Shown here piece by piece: positions 11,454 to 23,700 of a stretch of DNA of 64,000 nt. The notes beneath the pieces were generated by a model. That model made no database searches, was not told the DNA's origin, and worked only from the letters and a program-made list of their open reading frames with translations. Position 1 is the first letter of the stretch; every line of letters starts with the position of its first letter. A program made the position numbers and the translations under genes. Origin of the DNA: Pseudisothecium myosuroides (taxonomy: Eukaryota > Streptophyta > Bryopsida > Hypnales > Lembophyllaceae); contig OX637288.1 of NCBI GenBank assembly GCA_951799445.1, forward strand, positions 26,639,288 to 26,703,287, read 5' to 3'.

Positions 11454-12394
11454 TTAACCCCTAAAGGACCATTGTCCCTACGGGGGACAAATGCGTTTTC
11501 GGGCAGGTACCTACGGGCTGAAATTTTCTCCTGATTTTTTTAAACTTTTTTTGGAGGTAGAAAAACTGATTAGCTTCAAGGGAATATAATTTTTTTCACA
11601 ATCGGTGCCCGGGAAAAAAAGTTATGACCATACAAGCTCAAAACAGGCTTCGGGGGGCAGCTCGGGCAGCAAAAAAAAAAGGGACAAAAATTTGAATTTT
11701 TTTTTTAATATTTTTTTTCTCATAGATTATATTTTTGGCTTTCCGTAAAGCTTTGATTCATTTCATTTGGATATGTTATGAGAAAGTTATGGACATTCTT
11801 GTTTTTCGGGCAGTTAAAGCATCTTCTTGAAAAAAATAACTTTGGGATTCATTTCTGAATGCAGTTTTTCAAATTTTTCAAATTTTTTTTTTGGGATGGT
11901 CTGATTTACTTGTTAGAACAATCTCACCATTGGGATTAGTGCATTTTAATTCCATCTAAAATATATGAATGTTTTAGATTTTCCTTCTATCTTGTACCTA
12001 CATCTACTTCACAATTTTTTTAAGAATGATAATTAAGTTTTTTTTTAATATTATTTTTTTCTAGACTCTCAACTCAATTCTCCACTATATAAAATAAAAG
12101 CTCAAAACTCTGTAGTGCAAAAATTTTAAGTTAAAAATGTTTAAAGTCAAAAAATCTAGTCCCGCAATGTGCTGAAAAACTTGTTTTTTCCACTTTAAAT
12201 GCAAATATCTTGCAATCTGTGCGGTCAAAAATTCTAAAAAAAATTCCACACATTCTTATACTAGTTAGGTGTAAGATCCTACGGTTGGATGTGAAAAAAA
12301 AAAACATTTTTCAAATTTTTTTACTCTTTGCTATAGAAATGGCAGTTTTCAGTGTTTTTTGGCAGAAAAAAGGCCTCGGTCCTTTAGGGGTTAA
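11454..12394. mobile_element. 941-bp TTAA element with inverted ends (family 2), non-autonomous
   Basis: Starts TTAACCCCTAAAGGACC and ends with its perfect inverse GGTCCTTTAGGGGTTAA. The interior is AT-rich with long homopolymer runs and no gene. The element at 40108-41248 is the same family in reverse orientation, and diverged copies lie at 58896-60184 and about 60205-60850. TTAA borders and CCC(T)-type ends place it with piggyBac-type elements, but it has no transposase. Confidence 0.85.
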
Positions 12395-12673
12395 TGCAAG
12401 CAATCTTCATCGATCAATACCCAAAACTGATATGGTGTTGGGTTTAGAGATCACGTACGCACTAGCTAGTTTCTTCAATCTACTAGTGCAACTCATGACG
12501 GCTGTCGACTGACTAGATTTAATTTCCCTCAAGGCTCAATGGTTGAATTGGTACGTAGGTTTGTACAGTAGCTGCTGAACCGTTCTCTTTGACCATCCAA
12601 TCAGATGTATCCCATTACGGAGTTCACTTACCACCAAATTAGTACACTGGGCTCCAGTGGAGCCAGTTCTGGC

Positions 12674-12708
12674 GGGGGGGGGGGAGGGAGGGAGGGAGGG
12701 AGGGAGGG
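12674..12708. repeat. G-rich microsatellite, poly-G then (GGGA)n
   Basis: A run of ten or more G is followed by about seven GGGA units on the plus strand. Its G-runs could form a G-quadruplex. Confidence 0.9.
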
Positions 12709-12894
12709 CAAGGCATCATCTGAGTGTGTGCGTGGACCATGCACGGAGGAGCAGATAGTATGCACTACGAGAGGTTCTACTGTACATACTGGTCTTCGTC
12801 AAGGTGGGGAAGGCTGACTCTGCACGCAACAGGCCCCACCCAAGTTTTGTGCTGCATAACGCGACTGCCACACACTACAGTACCACAGGGACTG

Positions 12895-14141
12895 GGGTAC
12901 CTGTGGTCCCGAGTGCCCATAATGGTACCACAAGTTGCAGCCGCCCCACGTGAAGATGAATATTGTAATATTGTACTCGTATGAAGCACGACGCCAGGGT
13001 AACTTATTATGGGTTGACTGGCACGACTTGTACTGCGGGATAAGAGTTCCCCGGCCTATGGCCCCGGTTCCACGTGCCTTTGACACGTACCATCCGTCGT
13101 GGCTACAGGGTTGAGACCCATAGAGAGGAAGGAGCGACTGAGTTGCTTTTGAAGTACAGTACCGTCAGTTACGTGTGAAAGGGGCGAGTTTTTTTTATCA
13201 TTTCTGCAAGCTCGTGGCTTCCATTCTTTTTTCACTGTCAATATACAGTGTGTGGCTCTCTGGAAGTGAAGGTGTAAAGCACATGTGGCTTTTGGAGAAA
13301 GAAATGCCACTCCGCACAAGATTCAAACACGAAGTCGAAATATCACTGGAGCATTTTCTTTAAATGGGAAAAACAAGAAGCCATTCCTCAGCTCCATTTC
13401 TACACAAGGAAAAACAAACACAGAGAGACTATTCTTTTTACGCAGAGAGACTATTTTTTTACTGCCACAACCCACAACTACAGCACCACACCCCTCACAC
13501 TCACCTGGCAATGGCGCTCCTACGCAGTAGGAAACAGCCCTCAGGGTTCAAATCCCCAGGACAGTAAAAGTTAAAGCTTGGCGTTCCTTTACTGTTTGAT
13601 GGTGTGTTTGTTTTTCCTTGTGCAGAAATGGAGCTGAGGAATGGCTTCTTGTTTTTCCCATTTAAAGAAAATGCTCCAGTGATATTTCGACTTCGTGTTT
13701 GAAATTTGAGCGGAGTGGCATTTCTTTCTCCCAAATACATGTGCTCTACAGTACGTCTTCACTTCCAGAGAGTCACATACTGTATATCGACAGTGAAAAA
13801 ATAATGGAAGCCACGAGCTTGCAGAAATGATAAAAAAAACTCGCCCCTTTCACTCGTAACCGACGGTACTTCAAAAGCAACTCAGTCGCTCCTTCCTTTC
13901 AACGGGTCTCAACTCTGTAGCCACGATGGTACGTGTCAAAGGCACGTGGAACCGGACCATAGGCCGGGGGAGCTCTGTACAAGTCGTGCCAGTCAGTCAA
14001 CCCATAATAAGTTACCCTGGCAGGGAGCCGCTGGCGTCGTGCTTTATACAATATTACAATATTCGTCTTCACGTGGGGCGGCTGCAACTTGTGGTAGCAA
14101 CTTGTGGTACCATTATGGGCACTCGGGACCACAGGTACCCC
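12895..14141. repeat. Long inverted repeat: arms about 0.53 kb, spacer about 0.18 kb
   Basis: The left arm 12895-13422 is matched in reverse complement by 13604-14141, for example GGGTACCTGTGGTCCCGAGT against ACTCGGGACCACAGGTACCC, and CCATTCCTCAGCTCCATTTC near 13381 against its inverse near 13627. The arms differ by scattered substitutions and small indels; the right arm repeats an ACTTGTGGTA unit. The spacer 13423-13603 contains GGTTCAAATCC, which resembles a Pol III B-box, but I cannot fold a tRNA around it. No protein is encoded. Either a fold-back transposable element or an inverted duplication able to make hairpin RNA. Confidence 0.85.
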
Positions 14142-14149
14142 ACCATCGT

Positions 14150-14498
14150 CGCGTCCCAGCTCCCGCTCCCACCACCGGCTCCCGCTCGGCGCTTCACTGG
14201 CGACACGCATCGTCTCCCCCAGCGCGCAGCCTCTGCAACTTTTCTTCTCTTTCCCCTCTGCATCTGTTTCTGTATCTGTTTAGCGCCTGTTTGTTGGCAG
14301 TTCTCGAAGCTATGGCGTCTCGGGAGCTACGTCCTCTGAGCTCATGCACACAAGGAGGATAAGAGGAGGCACTGCTCTCATGCGTGTTACGTTGTTTTCG
14401 CCTGTGGAGTTCTTCTCTGCTCCGTCATTTCGTCGCTGGAGTGTCTTCCAGAGCGAGAGAGGCGACGCCAGATGCTCTTGGATCCTCACGCCTGGAAG
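14150..14498 (+). other. Candidate 5' exon/leader, possibly of the NLR gene
   Basis: A GC- and CT-rich stretch unlike its AT-rich surroundings, with CT-rich leader-like sequence at 14220-14290, ATGs at 14312 and 14343, and a good donor (CTGGAAG/GTATGT) at 14498. The frame from 14343 is open to the donor (MHTRRIRGGTALMRVTLFSP...). Spliced to the acceptor at 17749-17750, this frame stops before the NLR ATG at 17784, so it would act as a leader with upstream ORFs. Promoter and leader function is inference. Confidence 0.35.
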
Positions 14499-17400
14499 GT
14501 ATGTGCACTTAGGAAAGTGTTCAAGTATGAGACTGAGCAGGGTTCCCTTGATCATGCTGCTTCAGATTTTGGTTGGGTTTGAGGAGCATTTCAGTATGAC
14601 TTAGTGTGTCATTTTTGTGAGTGTGAGTGACTTTTGCATCTTGGAAGCGCTGTTACAGGTATTCCTAGTTTCGGTAGGCTCCTGCGTGTGGCTGCAATGT
14701 TGCAATAAGGTTTAGTAGCCTCTAGCAGGTTCTGTTTGTAGTTGTACAGCAGTTCCGGGGTGGACACTTGAGTTGGAATTCATTTTCTTTTTGTTGTAGA
14801 ATTGTAGAAACATGTCAATAGAGGGTTGGTTGAATATGCTAAATACAGTGTGCCCTCACAGCATGACGTGAACAATAAGGTGCGATGTTGTAGGGACTAA
14901 CAAACTTGCAAACAAGATGGAGAATTTAGACCTCTCATGAGAATGGTCGGTGAAGAGTGTGCACATTGACAGCTGTAAATACATTTGGCTACAAATTCTT
15001 TAGAACAATTGGGTTGATAATGGGGCCTTTTTATTTCATTTACTTTTGGGTCTCTCGTGATGAAGCAATTTACCACCATGGATGTGGATGAAGCATGAAT
15101 AAAAAGATATTTTTCATTCCAAAGCATACATTTATTGAAAGCAACAATATTGCATCCGTTGAGAAATGGGTCCATGGTGGAGTGTTCTTGTAATGTTCTT
15201 ATATCTTTTTTCAACATATTACTGGTCAAAAGGGGAGGTGTTTTCAAAAGTTTATCAATCACAAAAAAGAAGCTACTTACAAGGTGATCTTTAACGTGGC
15301 CTAAGATTGAAAGCCTTATCATTTTCAAGGTAAGATATGTCCTAAAAAACTCCTTGTCAAGCATTGCACTTGTAATTTTTTTTTAAAAGATGGCATTGCA
15401 TTTGAAATTGCAACATCAAATTTCAATGAGTGCATGCTTGTGAGATAGGGGATAGGAAGTGGTGTGCATGGTAGATAACACAAATACAAGCAATTGCAAC
15501 ATTAATGTTAATTTTCCACTTGAAAGTTTTGTTTTGATTTTGCTCATGTTAGCTACCAATAAATTTTAATTCCTATCACATACTATCCAAATATTGCCTT
15601 TGGGATAGGACATCAATCTTCACTTTGATGTGAAGAAATTAAAAATTCATATCATTTTGTTTACAATATTTTTTTGGACCATGACTTTTTTGTGAATATA
15701 AGATGGGAGTTCTTATTTGTGTCACAATCCAAATCCCACTCTATTTGCACTAGTATGTATCAATAGTGTACAATTTAAACTTCTAATGTATTTAATTGAA
15801 ACATGGTAGTCATAAAGTGGTACAAATAGTCACATGGCACAAGTAAGGTCTCCTACTTTGTTCTATACAAAAAAAAGGCAATAATAGTGGTTTAATTGTG
15901 GTCATCACCTTGTAAGACAATATTAGTTAGTATATACTAGGTGGAAGGATCAAATAAGAACAATAGTGGTGCTTTACTGGTCATTCCCTTGTAAGACAAT
16001 ATTAATTAGTACATATTATGTGGAGGGGTTGACTTGAGCTCTTCCAAAGGTGCCTTATTTTATCTTGCGATGGCTTCAATGTTTAAAATTTTCTTTTTTC
16101 AAATGTAAATGTAAGTTGAATTTGCTAGTTATTACGGATAGTAGTCCAATAATGTAACAAGCACTAGTTTCTATGAGTGAAATTTCTTATCATGTTGAAT
16201 TTATTAATCAACTTAATCCATCAATTGAATCTTTAGCTCCATAAATATACCAAGCCGTACATGTGTATTGATTCAACATTGTGCTGCTTGTTTTGTTACT
16301 ATATGACTTTGTATGTAACTAGGTTTTGAATTATAGCATTTGTTCATTGCTTGAGTTATATTTATTTTGCTAATGTTATAATGAACAATAAATAGCAATT
16401 GCATCCTACCCACTTTCATTTATGTTTTTTGAACTCATCAAAATGGTTACAATTTATGAAGTTAGATTAAAATGTGGCATCCCTATTTTGGAATGTTTGT
16501 TGTTGGTCCACTGAAGAATCCAATATGTACCTTTGTTTTAAGATTTGTTACCTTCTTGGATTAGAGAATGATATAGGTTAGACCTTTCAATTGGGAGACA
16601 TTATCTTAAAGCATTAATTGTCATCATGTTCACTTTATACTTTAGAGCATGTCATTTTGGGAAAGAAAGTCATGAACATTTGATTATTATGAGAGAAAAA
16701 CAAAATTTGTTTGTTGAAAGTTATATTGCCTTCTTAAATTGATAGTAATTTTATCCCACACCTTTCCATGTATTTATTGGTTTGAAATATTGATAGTTCC
16801 CCTTAATCAACTATTACAATTTTATATTGTGATTGATATGAGATATAGTTATAAATTAGACTACCACTATGGTGTTCATGATTATATTTTTGGAAATATG
16901 GAATTTGGAAATATGCAAGTAGGATGGCCATGAGGGAATATACATGCTAGTGAACCAGTCTTGATGATATTTATTACAAATTTTTGTTAAGTAGTGGTCA
17001 AAAGAGAATGTCCATAGATTGGAGGTGCAAATTACCTTCAATATTTATTAGAGCTGGATGATTTTGTGGATGGGTGAAAATGAACATGGTATTCAAGATT
17101 TGAGAATGTAGGAAATATAATTTTGGATCAAGGGCATCAAAAAATAATAATGTTGTGATGAAAACTTGCTTTGATGTTGTTTGGAATGCAATATCTATTG
17201 TTTATTTTAAAATTTGAACCATTTTCTAGTGGAATTCTTCAAAGTGAATTTCCTTATCGTATTCACAACGTAGTGCTATAAAATTATCATGTGCTTGAAC
17301 CGTATGGTTTTGTGTTTGAGCATCATGACATTTACATGCTGACATGAAATTTGAATGAAAGATGATCAGTGTACAATAGGGTGATCAATCTATTAGTGTA

Positions 17401-17750
17401 TATATACTCTATTTTAGTACCTAATTTGAATTCTAGAATACAAATATAGTGTCATGCATATGCTTCTCTATAGTTCCTTTAGGGATGGTTTGTACAATGT
17501 AATTGTTCTTGCAATATTCATAAATTACAATCTAGGCTTTTGTCTTGTGCCTTGTCAAACTGGATAAGATTGAGTTATCTTGGAACTTTTTTTTATTGAA
17601 TTATATTAGATGTATATAGCAATTGCTTGACAGATGTATGAATTAAATTTAAATGTATTCGTTAATTGAAATCTGCATCGGGCCTTGCCATATTTACACG
17701 TTTGGAAGATCTATTCTAATTCTTTTGGATTTGTTTTGAAGCTGTTGCAG
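14499..17750. other. AT-rich 3.2-kb stretch without a recognisable gene
   Basis: No frame here shows convincing protein-like composition. It contains one local direct duplication of about 80 bp (around 15885-15950 and 15965-16030, both with TTGTAAGACAATATTA). It may be a long first intron of the NLR transcript or simple intergenic DNA. Confidence 0.5.
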
Positions 17751-17783
17751 AATTTCAGTATATTGCTCCAATCATTGATTGAA

Positions 17784-20700
17784 ATGGCGGACCTTTGGTT
17801 GTGGATGGCTTGCTTCTTCGTAATGGCCATCTTTTTGAAATACATGAGTTCATGGTTCATTCGGTGAGCATAATTGTTATTTAGTGCAATATAGTTAGAA
17901 ATACTTGTTAGAGTTTTGTATTTTTTAAATTACTTTGCTCTTTGCATAGGTTTCTATTTGATTTGGTGTGAGCTCTACAACTAATCTTGTTTCACGCATT
18001 CATGTATTTTGATCAAACTAAAAACTTGTATTCATCTCAATTGATAGACCATTCTCTTACTAGGTAGTGTTCAATTATGTTTCATTTGTAGAACATGTTT
18101 GATTAATTTATTCAATATCATAGGGTAATTGTTATCTTAACATCCCATTAAGATATCTCGTTGATTGTAGATATTACTTATTGCTTAGGAAAGACAAGGA
18201 TTTCTCACGAGTACAAAGTGGGCATTCCAAAAGACTACGCAATGATATATCAAGTCTTGAGAAATGCTGGAAGGCTTTGGAAGCATCTTCGAAGAAGAAA
18301 GTCTTGAATAAAAATCAGTGCGTACATCTTTTGGGCAAACTCTTACTAGCCATGAAGGGGATTGACAAAATGTTGTCATGTGCTACTGAGGATCTCAAGT
18401 TCCAATCTATATTTGAAGAGTTGTGTTACCTTCAAAAGAAAGTAGAGATTGTGAGAAAAAGTTGCACTGAACAAGAGCAATGGTGTCATTCAGCTGTAAT
18501 TCAATTGCAAAACAAAGAGACTTTTCGTGAGTTGCTTATAGATCTCAAGTTTTGTTATGATACAACAAGGGATGTGTACTTATTCCACCATCCACATCAA
18601 TCAAACGATATGTTACCTATTCAATTTGATGCAGCTACCTATGACCAAGTCCTTGAAGATGGACAAGAACTAAAGAAGAAGCTTGAACTTGTACCTCAAG
18701 GAGAAATCTCAGAGGATTATGAAATTGCACAACATCTATTGTTGAGACTCAGAAATTTGGATCGAGTTGATGGTGGAGACTTGGATACTTTGGAAGTTCC
18801 CATTGATTTCAAACCACCAAAATTAATTAAAAAAATAGATGATGGAAATGATGGAGATGTGTACGAATTGAATTGGTTGGGCCTTGCATGTGCCACAAAA
18901 GTGTTGAAAGGCGATCTTGAATACCTGATGAACTCTCGAAAAGAAGCTGGGATCTTGGCAGGCTTGAGCCATCCAAATCTCGTTCAGTTTTTTGGTTGTG
19001 GGATTACCAATGAGGTTGGTGAGAATCATGAGGAAGAAGAATATAGTGAGATGCATTTGGTGATGGAATTGATGGATTCGAACTTGTCTACCATATTGAA
19101 GAAAGCAAAAAGACCTTTACCCTATCATGTTGCAATTGACATCATGCACCAAATTGCCAAGGGTGTGTATTACCTTCATGACATGCAAGTTGCTCATCTT
19201 GAGTTGAAACCTGATAATGTGTTGTCAAGTTCAATACCTATGGAGGACTTGGATCCTTGTCGTATATTCAAGGTCACGGATTATGAGACTTCTCAATTGG
19301 AGGTTTATAGCAATCCAAAGCATCCAGAGCCATCAAAGTATACGATTGGAACACGAGGGTATATGGCCCCTGAAGTGATAAAGGGAAGTAAAACTCCATT
19401 GTATCCATTTCAAGCTGATGTGTGGTCATTTGCCATGATATGTTCAGAGATTCTATCAAGAAGGGTTCCATACTCTGATTTGAAACCAAAAGAGTTTTAT
19501 GATCGAATTTCAAATCCACATGGCAGTAGTAATAACAGCTCGCGACCGAATCTACCCAACAACTGCAAAGAATTGACCAACTTAATCCAAGAATGTTGGT
19601 CTCAAGACCCTCTTCAACGCCCAACATTTTCCAATATTTGCAAAAGGCTCACAAGTTTGAAGAAGTCTTTCTTGAAGGGAACATATTCATGCCAGATGGT
19701 TCCACAATTTGGTTCATCTCGTGCCTTCAAAGATTCCAAGTCCATTGTGGACTATGTCCCAAAGGTACAAAATTGTTGAACTACGAAATTCATTTAGTGA
19801 TGTTTGCTTTTTGTAATTCTCGTTAGAACTTCACATTCATGTTTTAAATTGCAATGTAATGTTTTTGTGTGAAAATGATTTAGTTAATCTAACTCATGGT
19901 TTTTTACAGGTGGATGAACCGATTGCACTTCCCAAAGGAATCTTGGGTGATTTGGAACATCAATTATCTCAAGCTAAAGAGCTTTTGAAAATGAAGTATA
20001 TCGGCATTGTGGGCATGGGTGGGATTGGCAAGACCACACTAGCAATGGCAATATTTGATGACACAACCGTGAATTCCTCATACCATGCATCATGCTTTGT
20101 TGCAGAATGCAAAAATTATCAATGTTCCTATGAAATAATGTGCAAGATATTACCGAAACTTGGGAATGATCAGAAACCTAAGAATTTGGGAGATGCTCAA
20201 GAGATGATGAAGGACCTCTTCATTCGAAAGAAGGTTCTTTTAATATTGGATGATATCAAGGATGAATCTCAAGTGTATGATATAATACCTCCAGACATTG
20301 TTCAAGCTAGCACGGGTACTACAATAATTATCACGACACGCCAATGGAGTACCATCAAATCCTTTGTGGGAATTGAGGGAAGGTTGGATATGGAATTGTT
20401 GGATGAAAAGGCGGCCACAACACTTTTCACCACTCACCTTTCTTGGGGTGCAACTTCTCTATCACCGAACTTTTTGGCCTTGCGCAAACATGTTGTAAAA
20501 GCTTGCAATGGCTTGCCTTTGAGTTTGAAAGTGATGGGTGCATTTCTCCGCAAAAAAGAGAGGTTGCGAAGTTGGGAACGAGCATTACAAGGGATGGCAA
20601 GAGGAAGGAATTTGGATGGTGATGAACTAATTTGGAACACCTTGCTAATTAGCTTTAACGGATTGTACAATGGTGTTGAAAAGAGGATGTTTTTGGATGT

Positions 20701-23700
20701 GGCATGTTTCTTTTGCCGAGATGTATATCCATCTGGCATATCAAAAGCAACACTCTTGTCCATGTGGTCCAAAAATGGCATGCTTCCAGTAGGCGAATTG
20801 GAAAGATTGATCGACATGTCGTTGTTGAAGGTCAATGCAGATGGTGACATTCTAGAGATGCATGACCAACTCCGTGACATGGGCCGAATGATTGCTAAAG
20901 ATACAAGAATTTGGAAAGCGTCTATGATACCAGAAAGTGGATTTTCAAGCAAGGTACTATTCTATTAGTGCAATTGCCGTTATTAGAATTGCACATTTTC
21001 TTGTATACATTTGAATGTAGTTAGTGAACATACAACCCCATATTATTTCAAGAATCATGAGTTTTGATATTTTTGTTAAAGAAATCAATTATGATTTGAA
21101 GCCTTCACATGAATTTATCATCTATTATATTTTTTACTTCTTTGAATGCAGGATGTTGAAGTTCTTGAGGGCATTTCTTTGCAAGGGATTGTGAACCATC
21201 ATGTGCCTTTGTTGAAACACTTTGAAGGGCTTGATTTTGAGAAACTTCGTGTTTTGATTTTGGTGAGCGCTTTTGGCAATCCTGAAGCGCAAATCACCAA
21301 TTTGGGTTTCTTACTTGACATAGCATCACAATGTTTTCAATTGGAGGCAATTCTGGTAGGAAACTTGCAAAATTTGATTGAATTGCCACTTACACTTCCA
21401 ACAAATATTGCAACTACTCTCAGCAATAAGTTATTCAATCTTTGTGGCACTTGTGCATCACTAAAGATTCTTGATTTAATAGGGCTTGAATTCCTCGAAC
21501 AATTCCCAAACAAATTTGCATCAAGCAAGACTCTATTGAGACTAAATTTGAGTTCTTGTTCAAGCTTGGTGTCCTTGCCAAAGGAAGTGGGGAACTTCTC
21601 TTCTTTGACCATTCTCAGTTTAGAAGATTGTTCAAGCTTGGAGGCCTTGCCAAAGGAAGTGGGGAATTTGTCTTCCTTGACCACTCTTTCTTTAAGCTTT
21701 TGTTCACGCTTGGCAACCTTGCCAAAGGAAGTGGGGAACTTGTCTTCCTTGACCATTTTAGATTTGACTGAGTGTTCAAGGTTGCCTACCTTGCCAGAGG
21801 AAGTGGGGAATTTGTCATCCTTGATGAGTCTCTCTTTGAGAGGGTGTTTACGCTTGAAAGCCTTGCCAAAGGAAGTGGGGAACTTGTCTTCTTTGATCAC
21901 TTTAGATTTGAGTGGGTGTTCAAGTTTGACGACCTTGCCAAAGGAAATTGGGAACTTGTCTTCCTTAACCACTCTCAATTTGTGCTTTTGTTCAAGCTTG
22001 GTGGTCTTGCCAAAGGAAGTAGGGAACTTGTCTTCTTTGACCACCCTAGACTTGAGAGGGTGTTCAAGCTTGGTGGCCTTGCCAAAGGAAGTAGGTTACT
22101 TGTCTTCTTTGATCACTTTAGGTTTGACCGGGTGTTCAAGCATGGCAGCCTTGCCAAAGGAAGTGGGGAACTTGGCTTCATTGATCACTCTTGATTTAGG
22201 CTTTTGTTCAAGCTTGAAGTCCTTGCCAAAGGACGTGGGAAATTTGTCCTCCTTGATGACTTTAGATTTGAGTGGGTGTTCAAGCTTGACGACCTTACCA
22301 GAGAAAGTGGGGAATTTGTCTTTGTCGACCATTCTAGATTTGAGAGGGTGTTCCAACTTGGCGACATTGCCAAAGGAAGCAGAGATCTTCACCTCCTCAA
22401 CCACTTTAGATTTGGATGGGCGTTCCAGCTTGCCGACATTGTCACAAGATGTAGAGAACTTGTCTTCCTTGACTATCCCCAATTTGGATGGTTGTTCCAA
22501 CTTGGCTACAGTGCCAAGGGATTTGGAGATATCTTTGTCTTCAACATCTTTCAATTCAGAAGAGTGTTCAAACAAGGTAATATTCTACAAAAGCATTTGA
22601 ACATCAAGATTTGAATGTAGTTTCAACCCTATTGTTTTTTTGGTTGACCCAACTTCTCTAAGAATTTCATCATTTTCCTTGTCAAATAGTTTATTTAGAA
22701 GCAACTACAGGTTACATCAAACTTTAGAATCGCATGAACTAGAAATGAAGGGTCCATTGTAGTATTGAAATTTTACTTTTACAAGTAAAGCATAGATGGT
22801 ATTGATCCACCGTGGAAAGACTCATGTACCAATTTATAGGTAAGTGATACAATAACATCCCTTTTTTCTTTTCTAGGCTCCAGTCCAAACCACAAGAGAT
22901 GACAAGCATGTATTGAAGAAACAACGGCAAGAGGCTCACTTGTCTAAAGGCTTCAACATTGCTATTCAAGTAAAAGTTCACTCCTCTTCTCGTTTTGGGT
23001 TGTCTGTTAGCTATAAGTTTTGCAATTTTAGAAACAAACGTTCATTAAGCAAACTTCCTTGTGAGATTTATTTCTTTATATAGGCATTCATTTGTTTTCA
23101 TTTCAAAGTTTGTATAATATCTAATTATAGTTGTCTTTAGGCTTGGGCAATGTAGTTTACCAATGTGCAATGTCACTTGTTAAGGGAAGTTAAAGTTGCT
23201 TGGAGTGTGGCGGTAACCTCAGCGGTAACATACAATTCTTAATTTGAAAGGGTTACCTCTAAGAATGGAACCGTTGTTTGTGCCAGGAACCTCTTTTGAA
23301 GGTTTTGTCATTTTTGACAATCAAAGGACTTCATGTTCTTAATTCCTTGCTACTGTGGGTTCAAATTTGTATTGGTATGTCTAGTCAACAAGTGCTATCT
23401 CAGAACAAGGGAAAAGTGGAGTCCAAGAATTTGCTAACCAAGCGATTCTTAGGGCAAGGTTGTTCAGGAATCTTCTATGAGACAACATGGTCAACAAATT
23501 GTACAATCAAGTTTGCAAGGGAAGACTTTCTAGGCGTGCCGAGTGATACTTTTGCAATGGAAGCTATTCGATTGTTTGAACTTGAAGACCATCCAAATAT
23601 TGTGAAGACCTTCTGTTGGACTATTGACAATAGAAGTTGTTCCCTTGTTATGGAATACATGAAAGATGATCTCTCTAGTTTCATGCGAAAGAAAAAGGAG

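Noticed and set aside
13500..13570. tRNA or SINE head suggested by GGTTCAAATCC in the inverted-repeat spacer
   Set aside because: The bases flanking TTCAAAT do not make a five-pair T stem and no cloverleaf forms; only the B-box resemblance remains.
18823..19627. Minus-strand frames opposite the NLR pseudokinase 1
   Set aside because: Antisense shadows; no motif, and the plus strand reads as a kinase fold.
21337..22575. Long minus-strand open frames (235, 159 aa) with repeated KEDKFPTSFGK
   Set aside because: They mirror the 72-bp LRR repeat; any repeat of this length free of stops on one strand can give such frames. The plus strand has the clear LRR protein.
21556..22614. Alternative plus-strand frames with repeated FKLGGLAKGSGELVF
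   Set aside because: Same cause: out-of-frame reading of the LRR array.
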